DNA of 64,000 nt from Ciona savignyi (taxonomy: Eukaryota > Chordata > Ascidiacea > Phlebobranchia > Cionidae). Position 1 is the first letter of the stretch, and each line of letters begins with the position of its first letter. A program made the translations under genes and the position numbers. This document shows positions 32,201 through 36,380 of the stretch, one piece after another. Location of the stretch: contig CH003313.1 in the NCBI GenBank assembly GCA_000149265.1, positions 2,455,314 to 2,519,313 on the forward strand, written 5' to 3'. The notes below the pieces were generated by a model, which made no database searches, was not told where the DNA came from, and was given only the letters and a program-made list of their open reading frames with translations.

Positions 32201-33250
32201 AGTATGGAATCCTGGATTGCTGACGACTCCGACACTCAGCCTTGGCTTCAAATTGATTTCGTTGTAACGAAGAATATCACTGGCGTTATCACACAAGGTG
32301 ATCATATGCATTATTCAGTTAAATTTTCGTTTTATTAACTATGTAGCGGCTGTGTAGATTAGACCGGGGGTTGGCGACCTGCGGCTTTTATTCTTCTGAT
32401 ACAGCTCATATTAATATAAATTTTATTACTGTTGTAGCGAACTCTTAATGCATAAGTCAAACAAATAACACAACACTTGCATCTTTATCTTACACAGTGT
32501 TTTTTTTTACTTTTATTGCAAAAATATTATTAGTTTTGATGCACCCAGTGATTTTTAATTTATGGAATTTCGGTTAAAATGTCCATTTAAGTGCAAAAGT
32601 TTACCGACTTATGGATGAGGCAATCGACTAATATGCCAAGAAAACACAAAGTGGTGGAGGTTCTAATGGTTAATGATTTAAAACCAGAACCACCATAGAA
32701 ATCATGCTTATACAAGTAATAACCACGGTTATGATTGACAGGTGGTAAACTACGATGGAACGCAGTGTACACAACATTGTTCAACGTTTCGTATTCCAAC
32801 GATCTAACCAATTGGACAATGCTGCCTCAGGTAATAATCTATGAGAGTTAACTTTGTGTTAACTATTACCGGCGTGTTAACTAACTTTGATGTGTTGTAA
32901 CTAACTTTGATGTTGTAACTAACTTATGTGTTAACTAACTTTGGTGTTAAAACTAACTTATGAGTTAACTAACTTTGGTGTGTTAACTAACTTTGGTAAG
33001 TTAACTAACTTTGTTGTGATTATAGACGTTTGAAGGAAACGTGAATTCCTGTGATCAGAAGCGAACCACATTTGACCGCGCATTTATTGCTCGGTACATT
33101 CGTGTCCACCCAGTGGCCTGGAGTGGTCGTGCAGCTCTCCGCTTGGAGGTGCTAGGGTGTCGACCATTGACACCAGTGGGAAGACGGTCCACAGACGAGT
33201 CACCCAGCACGGACGACGAAATCAACGATCTCATTAACTTTCTTGGATAG
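467..33250 (+). CDS. Giant secreted multidomain protein (Gly-rich solenoid, EGF array, VWD, LamG-like, C8-like, F5/8C), 55 exons, 5' partial
   Basis: Exons, by GT/AG sites and continuous phase: 467-615, 965-1540, 1605-1738, 2639-2795, 3300-3534, 3819-4010, 4313-4494, 5059-5299, 5837-6140, 6573-6878, 6937-7229, 7547-9252, 9501-9651, 9973-10092, 10416-10538, 10985-11174, 11364-11605, 11736-11903, 12276-12512, 12568-12727, 12785-12953, 13403-13527, 13897-14109, 14303-14550, 14937-15425, 15756-15929, 16497-16754, 16944-17120, 17658-17819, 18184-18345, 18721-19119, 19377-19525, 19752-19852, 20277-20421, 21117-21323, 21702-21819, 22341-22584, 22720-22862, 23203-23288, 23961-24143, 24420-24545, 24926-25390, 25771-26050, 26246-26704, 26973-27319, 27775-29137, 29362-29593, 29856-30214, 30271-30378, 30706-30847, 30901-30994, 31410-31656, 32061-32297, 32742-32830, 33026-33250. 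The summed length after the two leading bases is an exact multiple of three with one terminal stop (about 4,862 residues). The start codon and any signal peptide lie left of the window. There is no hydrophobic segment near the C-terminus, so a secreted matrix or surface protein is inferred. I do not recognise a named orthologue. Confidence 0.88.
648..937 (-). mobile_element. tRNA-headed SINE, intron 1
   Basis: Nearly full-length antisense copy. The head (box B-like and box A-like motifs) is at the right end near 870-937 and the GGATAG-type tail at the left. It fills the intron from 33 nt after the donor to 28 nt before the acceptor. Confidence 0.85.
2300..2556 (-). mobile_element. tRNA-headed SINE, intron 3
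   Basis: Antisense copy with both the tail (ATAGGATAG...) and the head (CCAAGCTAATCAGTCGGAC, reverse strand of the tRNA-like 5' end). The middle is diverged and slightly shortened. Confidence 0.8.
3020..3180 (-). mobile_element. SINE, head-less, intron 4
   Basis: Antisense copy that keeps the tail half and body (GTTAACACACGGG, GGTTACCGGAGCTATTG) but stops before the tRNA-like head. A 5'-truncated insertion is likely. Confidence 0.75.
4106..4165 (-). mobile_element. SINE tail fragment, intron 6
   Basis: Only the last 60 bases or so are left (GGATTGGATATTCATG then CCCATGAATGGGAAAACC), antisense. Confidence 0.55.
4702..4982 (+). mobile_element. SINE, sense, intron 7
   Basis: Full-length sense copy: GTCCGACTAAGTAGCTTGG head, AAAAGGTTGCAGGTTTAAAA box B region and ATGAATATCCTATCCT tail. 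It is several hundred bases into the intron and ends 76 nt before exon 8. Confidence 0.85.
5316..5597 (-). mobile_element. SINE, intron 8
   Basis: Full-length, diverged antisense copy that begins 16 nt after the exon 8 donor. A second head-only piece follows at 5720-5812 in the same intron. Confidence 0.8.
5658..5678. repeat. (TA)n microsatellite
   Basis: Uninterrupted TA dinucleotides between the two SINE pieces of intron 8. Confidence 0.8.
5720..5812 (-). mobile_element. SINE head fragment, intron 8
   Basis: Antisense tRNA-like head (GGACACAACGGACTAGCTAG ... GCACTAACCCGC) without body or tail. It ends 24 nt before exon 9. Confidence 0.7.
5837..7980 (+). CDS. Exons 9 to early 12: glycine-rich solenoid-like region, second half
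   Basis: Exons 9-10 (5837-6140, 6573-6878) encode a beta-strand-rich stretch with repeated [22 protein letters not shown] and [14 protein letters not shown] strands. Exon 11 (6937-7229) then returns to glycine repeats ([33 protein letters not shown]). The start of exon 12 (7547 onwards) repeats [35 protein letters not shown] and [13 protein letters not shown], matching exon 1 and exon 2 motifs closely. The region therefore reads as a second turn of the same unit as exons 1-8. It ends near a cysteine-containing junction ([12 protein letters not shown]), after which EGF domains begin. Confidence 0.83.
6374..6539 (-). mobile_element. SINE with internal deletion, intron 9
   Basis: Antisense copy in which the tail (GATAGGATAGG) and the head (AAGCTAATCGGTCAGAC) are intact but roughly 110 bases of the middle are missing. 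It ends 33 nt before exon 10. Confidence 0.8.
7266..7530 (+). mobile_element. SINE, sense, intron 11
   Basis: Full-length sense copy from GATTAGTCTAGTGGGTTAGG to a repeated TATTCTATTCTATCCTAT tail that ends about 16 nt before exon 12. Confidence 0.85.
7981..20421 (+). CDS. Exons 12-34: long EGF-like array
   Basis: From about 7981 the cysteine spacing becomes EGF-like: [31 protein letters not shown] and so on, continuing to exon 34. A longer unit is visible inside the array. One EGF starts CPG(E/D)PDC..RG.C (exons 12, 15, 17, 19, 25, 28, 30/31), is followed by a GWMG..C..PC.NG linker, then by a C.C.PCYSG..C..EC. EGF and by a CPG..G.DCSGHG.C EGF. Exons 13-14-15 and 16-17 look like tandem copies ([22 protein letters not shown] in both). 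Most exon junctions fall in phase 1 at the first Gly codon of a domain, the classical shuffling phase. The array resembles those of tenascin- or teneurin-like proteins only in a general way. Exons 33-34 (19752-20421) end with [19 protein letters not shown] and a non-EGF tail. Confidence 0.88.
9275..9460 (+). mobile_element. SINE, 5'-truncated, intron 12
   Basis: Sense copy without the tRNA-like head. It starts in the region corresponding to AAGCACTCAACGGACATTG and ends with AATATCCTCTCCTAT. Confidence 0.8.
9710..9872 (-). mobile_element. SINE, head-less, intron 13
   Basis: Antisense tail and body only (ATATTCATGTTTATCTCTGTG, GTTAATAACACACAG). Confidence 0.75.
10225..10325 (+). repeat. Degenerate SINE remnant, intron 14
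   Basis: GGCACTTAACAGACACTGC and a later TTGCAATGGC match the body of the SINE in sense orientation, but divergence is high. Confidence 0.4.
10609..10786. mobile_element. Non-autonomous hAT-like MITE, intron 15
   Basis: The left end is CAGGGGTCATCAACCT. The right part carries GAGCCACATGTGACTCCGA and ends TTGCATTCCCCAG, both common in short hAT derivatives. Flanks GTCTAGCT (10601-10608) and GTCTGACT (10787-10794) agree at 6 of 8 positions, as expected of an aged 8-bp duplication. Confidence 0.65.
11215..11330 (-). mobile_element. Second SINE family (short, tRNA-derived), intron 16
   Basis: A 116-bp antisense element: poly(T) at its left (poly(A) tail on the minus strand), GGTTTCGAACC box B region and the box A-containing head at the right (GGCTGAATGGTTATAGACCG on the minus strand). 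It is flanked by a perfect 14-bp duplication ATTTGTTGTTTATT at 11201-11214 and 11331-11344. The same family occurs at 41689-41811. Confidence 0.85.
11935..12224 (-). mobile_element. SINE, intron 18
   Basis: Full-length antisense copy that starts 31 nt after the donor and ends 51 nt before exon 19. The head contains the CCCTTCGG-TTAAAAGGCGACGC anticodon-arm region. Confidence 0.85.
12954..13402. other. Intron 21 without recognisable repeat
   Basis: A 449-nt, strongly T-rich intron (many TTGTTTTT runs). I see no SINE, inverted repeat or coding homology. The open frame that reads through from exon 21 is a product of low stop density in T-rich sequence. Confidence 0.6.
13595..13856 (-). mobile_element. 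SINE, intron 22
   Basis: Near full-length antisense copy with a short gap in the tail-proximal part, ending 40 nt before exon 23. Confidence 0.85.
14115..14275 (-). mobile_element. SINE, tail-less, intron 23
   Basis: Antisense head and body. It begins 5 nt after the donor, so the tail is gone or merged with the splice site, and it takes up 161 of 193 intron bases. Confidence 0.8.
14551..14575 (+). repeat. Interstitial telomeric repeat (TTAGGG)4 at a splice donor
   Basis: GTTAGG is repeated four times without a mismatch directly after the last base of exon 24 (CTGCAG at 14545-14550). TTAGGG is the vertebrate and tunicate telomere unit. The first GT of the array is also the intron's donor dinucleotide. 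Confidence 0.85.
14606..14682 (-). mobile_element. SINE tail fragment (left arm of inverted pair), intron 24
   Basis: Antisense tail part (GGATAGTATATTCATGTTTA ... TTAACACGGGCAATCG) that joins directly to a sense copy at 14683. Confidence 0.75.
14683..14871 (+). mobile_element. SINE body and tail (right arm of inverted pair), intron 24
   Basis: Sense copy beginning at ATAAACATTGCGTGAACCC and ending AATAATCCTATCCTAT; the head is missing. With 14606-14682 it makes a tail-to-tail inverted arrangement able to fold back over roughly 75 bases. Confidence 0.75.
15446..15715 (+). mobile_element. SINE, sense, intron 25
   Basis: Full-length sense copy from TTGGTTGGTTAGTGCC to ATGAATATCCTATCCTT. Only about 60 intron bases are not SINE. 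Confidence 0.85.
15997..16266 (+). mobile_element. SINE, sense, intron 26
   Basis: Full-length copy with a well-preserved head (TGACTGATTAGATCGGTGGG, CTTTCAGCCGAAAAG) and an AATATCCTATCCT tail. About 230 bases of unassigned AT-rich sequence follow before exon 27. Confidence 0.85.
16800..16918 (+). mobile_element. SINE with internal deletion, intron 27
   Basis: Sense head (TCTTTCCGCCGGTTCAAAAC) joined to the tail (CTGTGTTTTTCTCATTCAC); the middle half is absent. Confidence 0.65.
17455..17620. mobile_element. Non-autonomous hAT-like MITE, intron 28
   Basis: A 166-bp element with inverted ends TAGTGTTTCC...GGAAACACTG. Flanks GGTTAAAT (17447-17454) and GGTTTGAT (17621-17628) match at 6 of 8 positions. 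It has no coding capacity. Confidence 0.7.
17847..18141 (-). mobile_element. SINE, intron 29
   Basis: Antisense copy with a rearranged centre (a local duplication of AGATGTT(C/A)TT-type sequence) and a complete head that ends 42 nt before exon 30. Confidence 0.8.
18361..18700. repeat. Minisatellite, about 17-bp unit, intron 30
   Basis: About twenty degenerate copies of a unit reading AAGGTCGTGATATTTT. They begin practically at the exon 30 donor (GTGATGTTTTAAC) and end before the acceptor. The unit contains AG|GT followed by GTGATAT, similar to the donor itself. Confidence 0.9.
19140..19315 (-). mobile_element. SINE, tail-less, intron 31
   Basis: Antisense head and body (GTGTTGTGTATGATTGGG to CCACCAAGCTATTCG). 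Confidence 0.8.
19548..19705 (+). mobile_element. SINE, 5'-truncated, intron 32
   Basis: Sense copy starting at AACCCAGTAGAATGATG and ending ATAAATATCCC, 46 nt before exon 33. Confidence 0.75.
19883..20190 (-). mobile_element. SINE with internal duplication, intron 33
   Basis: Full-length antisense copy in which TTAGCACATGTGCAATCATC is repeated about 35 bases later as TTAACACATGTGCAATCATC, so the tail-proximal part is present twice. Confidence 0.8.
20422..21116. other. Intron 34 without recognisable repeat
   Basis: 695 nt of AT-rich sequence with no SINE, inverted terminal repeat or tandem array that I can see. This sets it apart from its neighbours. Confidence 0.5.
21117..21819 (+). CDS. 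Exons 35-36: unusual W-G-Y / GQP domain
   Basis: Two exons (21117-21323, 21702-21819) encode about 108 residues unlike the flanking EGF modules. Landmarks are two cysteines (PIASCMKVS near the start, SKQTCAS near the end), [48 protein letters not shown] and YFASSES. From memory, the order Y-x-N-x-N / I-P-x-G-x-x-N / G-Q-P-x-x-F-x-P-G / F / W-x-L / A-S-x-S-x-x-C matches a small domain common in bacterial and some protist secreted proteins. I cannot name its Pfam entry with certainty. Exon 36 follows a sense-oriented SINE by only about ten bases. Confidence 0.75.
21364..21398 (-). mobile_element. SINE tail fragment, intron 35
   Basis: ATAGGATAGGATATGATACTCATG-type tail in antisense (21366-21398), 35 bases upstream of a sense copy. 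Confidence 0.6.
21431..21692 (+). mobile_element. SINE, sense, intron 35
   Basis: Full-length sense copy (TTCTGGTAGGTTAGTGAG head; ATTAATATCCCA tail). Its 3' end lies within ten bases of the exon 36 acceptor, so SINE-derived bases probably serve as the polypyrimidine and branch region. Confidence 0.85.
22005..22288 (-). mobile_element. SINE, intron 36
   Basis: Full-length antisense copy, ending 52 nt before exon 37. Confidence 0.85.
22341..26704 (+). CDS. Exons 37-44: module 1, EGF - VWD - LamG-like - C8-like
   Basis: Exon 37 carries EGF repeats ([25 protein letters not shown]). Exons 38-41 form a von Willebrand factor D-type domain, with [20 protein letters not shown] at the start and [20 protein letters not shown] at the end, close to the GLLGNWNGDPSDDF signature of mucin-4/SUSD2-type VWD domains. 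Exons 42-43 form a concanavalin/LamG-like domain ([56 protein letters not shown]). Exon 44 has the cysteine pattern of a C8 domain ([28 protein letters not shown]). All junction phases agree. Confidence 0.82.
22876..23168 (-). mobile_element. SINE, intron 38
   Basis: Full-length antisense copy from 13 nt after the donor to 34 nt before the acceptor; 293 of 340 intron bases are SINE. Confidence 0.88.
23636..23920 (-). mobile_element. SINE, intron 39
   Basis: Full-length antisense copy; about 350 bases of unassigned AT-rich sequence precede it in the same intron. Confidence 0.82.
24572..24796 (-). mobile_element. SINE, head degraded, intron 41
   Basis: Antisense copy with tail and body. TAGAACCCA(T/A)TAATG occurs twice in tandem and the tRNA-like head is unrecognisable. 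Confidence 0.75.
25391..25770. other. Intron 42 without recognisable repeat
   Basis: 380 nt of AT-rich sequence; nothing identifiable. Confidence 0.5.
26741..26921 (-). mobile_element. SINE with internal deletion, intron 44
   Basis: Antisense copy; roughly 80 bases between the TTAACACATAAG and CAATTTAGTAGAAGCC segments are missing, as is the extreme head. Confidence 0.78.
26973..30100 (+). CDS. Exons 45-48: module 2, EGF - VWD - LamG-like - Gly/Ser linker - C8-like
   Basis: Exon 45 repeats the EGF plus VWD opening of module 1 ([36 protein letters not shown]). Exon 46 is 1,363 nt and begins [10 protein letters not shown], an R-x-R-R convertase motif. It then covers the rest of VWD ([20 protein letters not shown]) and the LamG-like domain ([42 protein letters not shown]). 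An N-glycosylation-rich stretch ([18 protein letters not shown]) sits between the two. Exon 47 is a flexible Gly/Ser linker ([16 protein letters not shown]). Exon 48 starts with a C8-like tail ([29 protein letters not shown]). Sequences that are split among several exons in module 1 are fused in exon 46, indicating intron loss or insertion after the duplication. Confidence 0.8.
27320..27774. other. Intron 45 with a degenerate SINE trace
   Basis: The only recognisable part is 27637-27730 (CTTGCAGTGTATTGTGTATA ... AAACCCATCC), a weak antisense match to the SINE body. The rest is AT-rich and unassigned. Confidence 0.5.
29184..29361 (+). repeat. Minisatellite, 29-bp unit, intron 46 into exon 47
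   Basis: Seven units of roughly 29 bp, each with GTGTTAACACTTTTCCA followed by TTTGTGTACAGG. Every unit thus ends in a pyrimidine-rich stretch plus ACAG|G, a credible 3' splice site. The last partial unit (GCTGTTCACACTTTTCCATT at 29362-29381) appears to be the first coding bases of exon 47. Confidence 0.85.
29598..29822 (-). mobile_element. SINE, intron 47
   Basis: Antisense copy that begins 4 nt after the exon 47 donor; the tail-proximal part is shortened and the head complete. Confidence 0.82.
30101..30378 (+). CDS. Exons 48 (end) and 49: two EGF domains
   Basis: The end of exon 48 encodes [19 protein letters not shown] with a [10 protein letters not shown] close, a Notch-like six-cysteine EGF. 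Exon 49 (30271-30378) opens with [19 protein letters not shown] and closes [12 protein letters not shown]. The D-E-C start suggests a calcium-binding-type EGF, although a complete D/N-x-D/N-E/Q motif is not present. The 56-nt intron between them is among the shortest in the gene. Confidence 0.85.
30408..30690 (+). mobile_element. SINE, sense, intron 49
   Basis: Full-length sense copy (TAGCTTGGTGATTTAAGG head) ending 15 nt before exon 50. Confidence 0.85.
30706..31656 (+). CDS. Exons 50-52: first F5/8 type C (discoidin) domain
   Basis: The domain starts [20 protein letters not shown] and continues with [49 protein letters not shown], the strand [20 protein letters not shown] and the closing cysteine FGCSSC. 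The paired terminal cysteines, W-I-Q-V core and R-x-H-P strand are standard for coagulation-factor discoidin domains, which bind phospholipid, glycans or collagen in family members. The ligand here is unknown. Confidence 0.9.
31015..31289 (-). mobile_element. SINE, intron 51
   Basis: Full-length antisense copy; 120 bases of AT-rich intron separate it from exon 52. Confidence 0.85.
31749..32040 (+). mobile_element. SINE, sense, intron 52
   Basis: Full-length sense copy (ACTGATAAGCTTGTTGG head; ATGAATATCCTATCCA tail), ending 20 nt before exon 53. Confidence 0.87.
32061..33250 (+). CDS. Exons 53-55: second F5/8 type C domain and C-terminus
   Basis: Exon 53 reads [20 protein letters not shown], then [19 protein letters not shown] and ITGVITQG. 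Exons 54-55 give [35 protein letters not shown] and EVLGC. After the final cysteine a short hydrophilic tail ([14 protein letters not shown]) ends at TAG 33248-33250. Nothing resembles a GPI signal or membrane segment, so the domain pair is the natural C-terminus of a secreted protein. Confidence 0.9.
32362..32420 (+). mobile_element. hAT-like element end, intron 53
   Basis: ACCGGGGGTTGGCGACCTGC-GGCTTTTATTC resembles the start of short hAT derivatives (CAGGGGTNGGCAACCTGCGGC). No matching right end was found in the remaining intron. Confidence 0.4.
32848..33015 (+). repeat. Minisatellite with CTAAC-bearing unit, intron 54
   Basis: About eight copies of a 16-20 bp unit GTGTTAACTAACTTTG fill nearly all of the 195-nt intron. 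Each unit contains TAACTAAC, close to the metazoan branch-point consensus, followed by a T-rich stretch. Confidence 0.88.
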
Positions 33251-33919
33251 CCCTGAATTGAAACGACCTGAGAACTTTTATTTTTATATTCAATCAGCAT
33301 TTAAAATACCAAAAAAATAGACTCATTAGCCGCCATTTGTAATAGTATACATGTTACACTGTCATAATAAATCCTTTGAACAAAAAAATAACGTTTTAAA
33401 ACACGAAGCGGTGTGGGTTGAGATCAGTGAAGTGGCCACTTTAAACAATCAACGGTTTCATAACTCATATTGAGAAACGTTTAGATAAAGAACAGTGATG
33501 TCGATGGTAATGTTTAACTACGGTCTGTTTGCTTATGAACATTATGACGCTTGAGTGCGAAAGCTCGAGCTGTTGGTTTTGCATTATACCAGTGGATGCA
33601 AGTTGGTATACTGAATAACTTGGTTAACTCAAATAAGAAATAGATAGATCTGTAAAAATCAGTTAATGTTTTTAGCCAGTTGAAGCTTAAACTCCAAAAT
33701 CCATCTTAGGTTAGTTTATTGACAGGGCGTGGTCATGTTTGCTCAGTAAACTTGGGCACGTCGTGTATAAGTAACATCGCTTGCCTTAAGTCTGGGCGAG
33801 GTTTGATCGTTTACAGTATCGTGAAATTTGTAACGTTTTATTTTGAGCTTTAACTTTCATCTTAATCCTGTCGTGTGTTATACAGTGGAGCATCAGTTTG
33901 CATCAGTGCTTATAGTAAA
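33251..33919. other. Intergenic region and probable 5' leader of the next gene
   Basis: It contains the 3' UTR of the giant gene and then about 500 bases with no repeat I recognise. A TTATACAG|TGG site at 33877-33885 shortly before the next ATG could be a 3' splice site, either for a cis intron or for spliced-leader trans-splicing as is common in tunicates. Confidence 0.45.
33366..33371 (+). terminator. Poly(A) signal AATAAA for the giant gene
   Basis: AATAAA lies about 115 nt after the stop codon and is the first such hexamer downstream. The position is typical for a 3' UTR of this length, but no cleavage site can be seen directly. Confidence 0.6.
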
Positions 33920-34570
33920 ATGGCCAGGGAACCGAATAATTTTGAAATTCAGCATGAAGCACCTCCGATATTCTACTGCTGGAAATTCTGGTTATCCAGT
34001 GGTAAAATGAATGAAGGCTGTACACCCGTCGAGTCTCCAATCAGCCTTTCCTTTCTCGATTTTAACGACTATGGTTGGGTGTACATGGCAATACCCGTGT
34101 TCGGTCTTTTCGTCCTGGTGTTTCTTTCGTATTGCTTTTGCCGTGGAAAGAGCCAGCCGAAGCCTACCAAGCAAGCTCTGTTGTCGGATCTCAGTGATTC
34201 CGAAGTCGATGAGGAAGAGATTCGACCCCGCGCTAAAAGCTATCGAGCCGTCCCTGTAAGGAGCGCTAACGCAAGGAATTTTTATACCGTTGTTCCTATT
34301 GATGGTAAGGTACCGTTGAATGGGGGCGTTGAGGCTACAAGACAAGAGCAACGAATCTACCCTCGGTTGAGCACCATGCGCCAACAACAAGTCAGTGTTA
34401 ATGGAACTCCAGTACGTGGTAAGTCGAGCTCACAAAGTCAACCGAAATCATTGGAGGCGCACCCCCCATCGAATGATTACCAAGCCGACCCAACCGCGAA
34501 AAAGAACAAGAATAGAGGAGAACGGCAGATTTCGTCATCATCATCAGAAGGAAGCGAAGATGAACAATAA
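33920..34570 (+). CDS. Small single-pass membrane protein of unknown function
   Basis: The ATG at 33920 has a good context (AAAATGG) and gives 216 codons in one exon. An in-frame ATG lies at 33875, but it is upstream of or at a possible 3' splice site. After about 50 residues with WKFWLSS there is one hydrophobic segment, WVYMAIPVFGLFVLVFLSY, followed directly by CFCRGK, so the C-terminal 140 residues are probably cytosolic. That tail is charged and low-complexity: an acidic SDLSDSEVDEEE stretch, proline/serine-rich linkers and a terminal SSSSEGSEDEQ, suggestive of casein-kinase sites. No signal peptide is apparent, so N-out/C-in topology would use the segment as a signal anchor. I recognise no family. 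Confidence 0.7.
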   Translation: MAREPNNFEIQHEAPPIFYCWKFWLSSGKMNEGCTPVESPISLSFLDFNDYGWVYMAIPVFGLFVLVFLSYCFCRGKSQPKPTKQALLSDLSDSEVDEEEIRPRAKSYRAVPVRSANARNFYTVVPIDGKVPLNGGVEATRQEQRIYPRLSTMRQQQVSVNGTPVRGKSSSQSQPKSLEAHPPSNDYQADPTAKKNKNRGERQISSSSSEGSEDEQ

Positions 34571-34804
34571 ACATGGTTGGGCAACCACCAGTATGCTTTA
34601 TAATGCCAACACTTTATATTAATTCCCGCACAACCTTTTGTTTTATAATGCCAATCTACCATATTAATTACCGCACAAACTTTAATCCCCCTTGCCTTGT
34701 ATAAATGCCCAACAAAATTAATGCAAATCATTTCAGAGCCGTTGAAGATCAAAAAAACATTGGTTTCTCTCGCTACTGTTTATATATATCTATCTGTGCA
34801 AACA

Positions 34805-34810
34805 AATAAA
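34805..34810 (+). terminator. Poly(A) signal AATAAA
   Basis: AATAAA lies 235 nt after the stop of the small membrane protein gene. Another AATAAA overlaps the stop codon itself (34566-34571) but is too early to be the functional one. Confidence 0.5.
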
Positions 34811-35321
34811 ATATAACACTTTTGTGCTATAATGGTTATGGATTTTATAGTACAGCAAGTGTATTCCAGGTGAGTCAAGATACGTGCAGCTTATGGTCGT
34901 GGTGACTAAATTAAACAGAAAGAGTTTTGTTTCGGATTTAAAAGCGGATTTCTGGGCAGGATAGGATATTAATTTAATTACATATTGTAAAAATCAAGCT
35001 ATATTATATCAGCGGCACATTTTAAATACATATTGTAAAAATCAATCTATTAGCATTTTTAAATATTGCTTTCCCCAAAGACTTCCTACACAATCGCAAA
35101 GTGTCATCCATACCCTCTGCACTGCTCGGTAAAGTGGTCCAAAAACCGCACTTGAAACAAACGGCCACCCCGCCACCACTATAGTTTGATCTAAATGCAA
35201 AACCTGGCTAAAAGGTTGCACATAATACCTCTGCTTACATTGCAACTTTCAACTAAGTTATATGTTGTATTATACAGGTAAAAAAATGGCATGTTTGTGG
35301 TTCAGCAACTTGTCGTCCGAT

Positions 35322-35452
35322 TTTCTGGTGGTTTAATACGTTACCTTTTAGCCGAAAGGTGTTGTCGGATCTCAGGTTACTAAATTAAATGAACGTGTGA
35401 ATCAAATACAACACACTGCAATAGCTCCAGTAACCCGACGATGGGCGCGAAC
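35322..35452 (+). mobile_element. SINE with internal deletion
   Basis: Sense head (TTAGCCGAAAGGTG) joined to the body (ACAACACACTGCAATAGC, AACCCGACGATGGGCG); the tail is missing. Confidence 0.7.
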
Positions 35453-35630
35453 CTTTTAGCATTTAGTTTATGGCACAGTGTGTTGAATCCAGCTGTTAAT
35501 ACTTTTTTTCTTTATTTGTATGGGTTACCAATGGATACCAAACACATTTTGATTTCAAACCTTATTTTTCTGCGCAACGCTGGTGACAGGCACGTCCGGT
35601 CGCCAGGTCATTGGGCAGAGCGCGTTATTG

Positions 35631-35920
35631 AATCAGGTTGAAACTTTCAGGAATCCAAACTGACATGGCCATAGTTTGCCTCGACCTTTATTTTTAAAAA
35701 CAAGGGGAAATCCCGCTACCGGAAAAAATAAATAGCCCAATTTTCAGCATTTTCGGTTTATCGTCGATATCTCCAGATTAGAAAGGAATATTTACTTCAA
35801 ATTTTTAGAGAATTTTTAAGTATTTTATTTAGTTTAGAAAATTACAACACGATTCAGAAAAATAATAACTAGAACTTAAATTACCCAGTGTACCCCGGTA
35901 AATCCCCCGAATAGAATTTG
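35631..35920 (+). repeat. Unclassified dispersed repeat, copy 1
   Basis: It starts AATCAGGTTGAAACTTTCAG and continues with AACTGACATGGCC, a GGGGAAATCCCGCTACCGG block and AACTAGAACTTAAATTACCC. The same ordered blocks occur at 41157-41440 and 60258-60480 in the same orientation. No terminal inverted repeat or coding capacity is seen. Confidence 0.65.
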
Positions 35921-35969
35921 CCGAATCAATCATAAATACAATCTTATTATGCGTATAAATGAGGTAAAA

Positions 35970-36066
35970 ACTCAAAACTAACATAAATAAATGAAAAATT
36001 TAAATACAAACAAATGTTACTCAAAACTAACATAAATAAATGAAAAATTTAAATACAAACAAATGT
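35970..36066 (+). repeat. 48-bp tandem duplication
   Basis: ACTCAAAACTAACATAAATA and the following 28 bases occur twice in direct succession, practically identical. Confidence 0.85.
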
Positions 36067-36174
36067 GTTAGCTAATATGGTTTGGCTCTACTGTGACAAA
36101 ATCTAGGTCTATTGCTTCAGGGAACTCCGAGCGAGTTACCCAAAAATTTAAACACGACTGCCGTTTTCATCCGG

Positions 36175-36380
36175 GCCCGGTAACCTGGCGGTTAATTGCG
36201 TTGCCTTTCAATCAAAAGGTTGCAGGTGCGAACCTGGTCGCTAGCTAGTCGGTTGGTTGTGTCCTTGGGCAAGGCTATTTACGGACATTGCCTGAAACCA
36301 GCGGATTAATAGGTTCTACCAAATTGAAGGAACTTGTCTATCATACAAAACACACTGCAATAGCTCCGGTAAGGTAACCG
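36175..36380 (+). mobile_element. SINE, 3'-truncated
   Basis: A well-conserved sense head and body (CTTTCAATCAAAAGGTTGCA, GGTCGCTAGCTAGTCGGTTG) that stops at GCTCCGGTAAGG without a tail. Confidence 0.8.
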
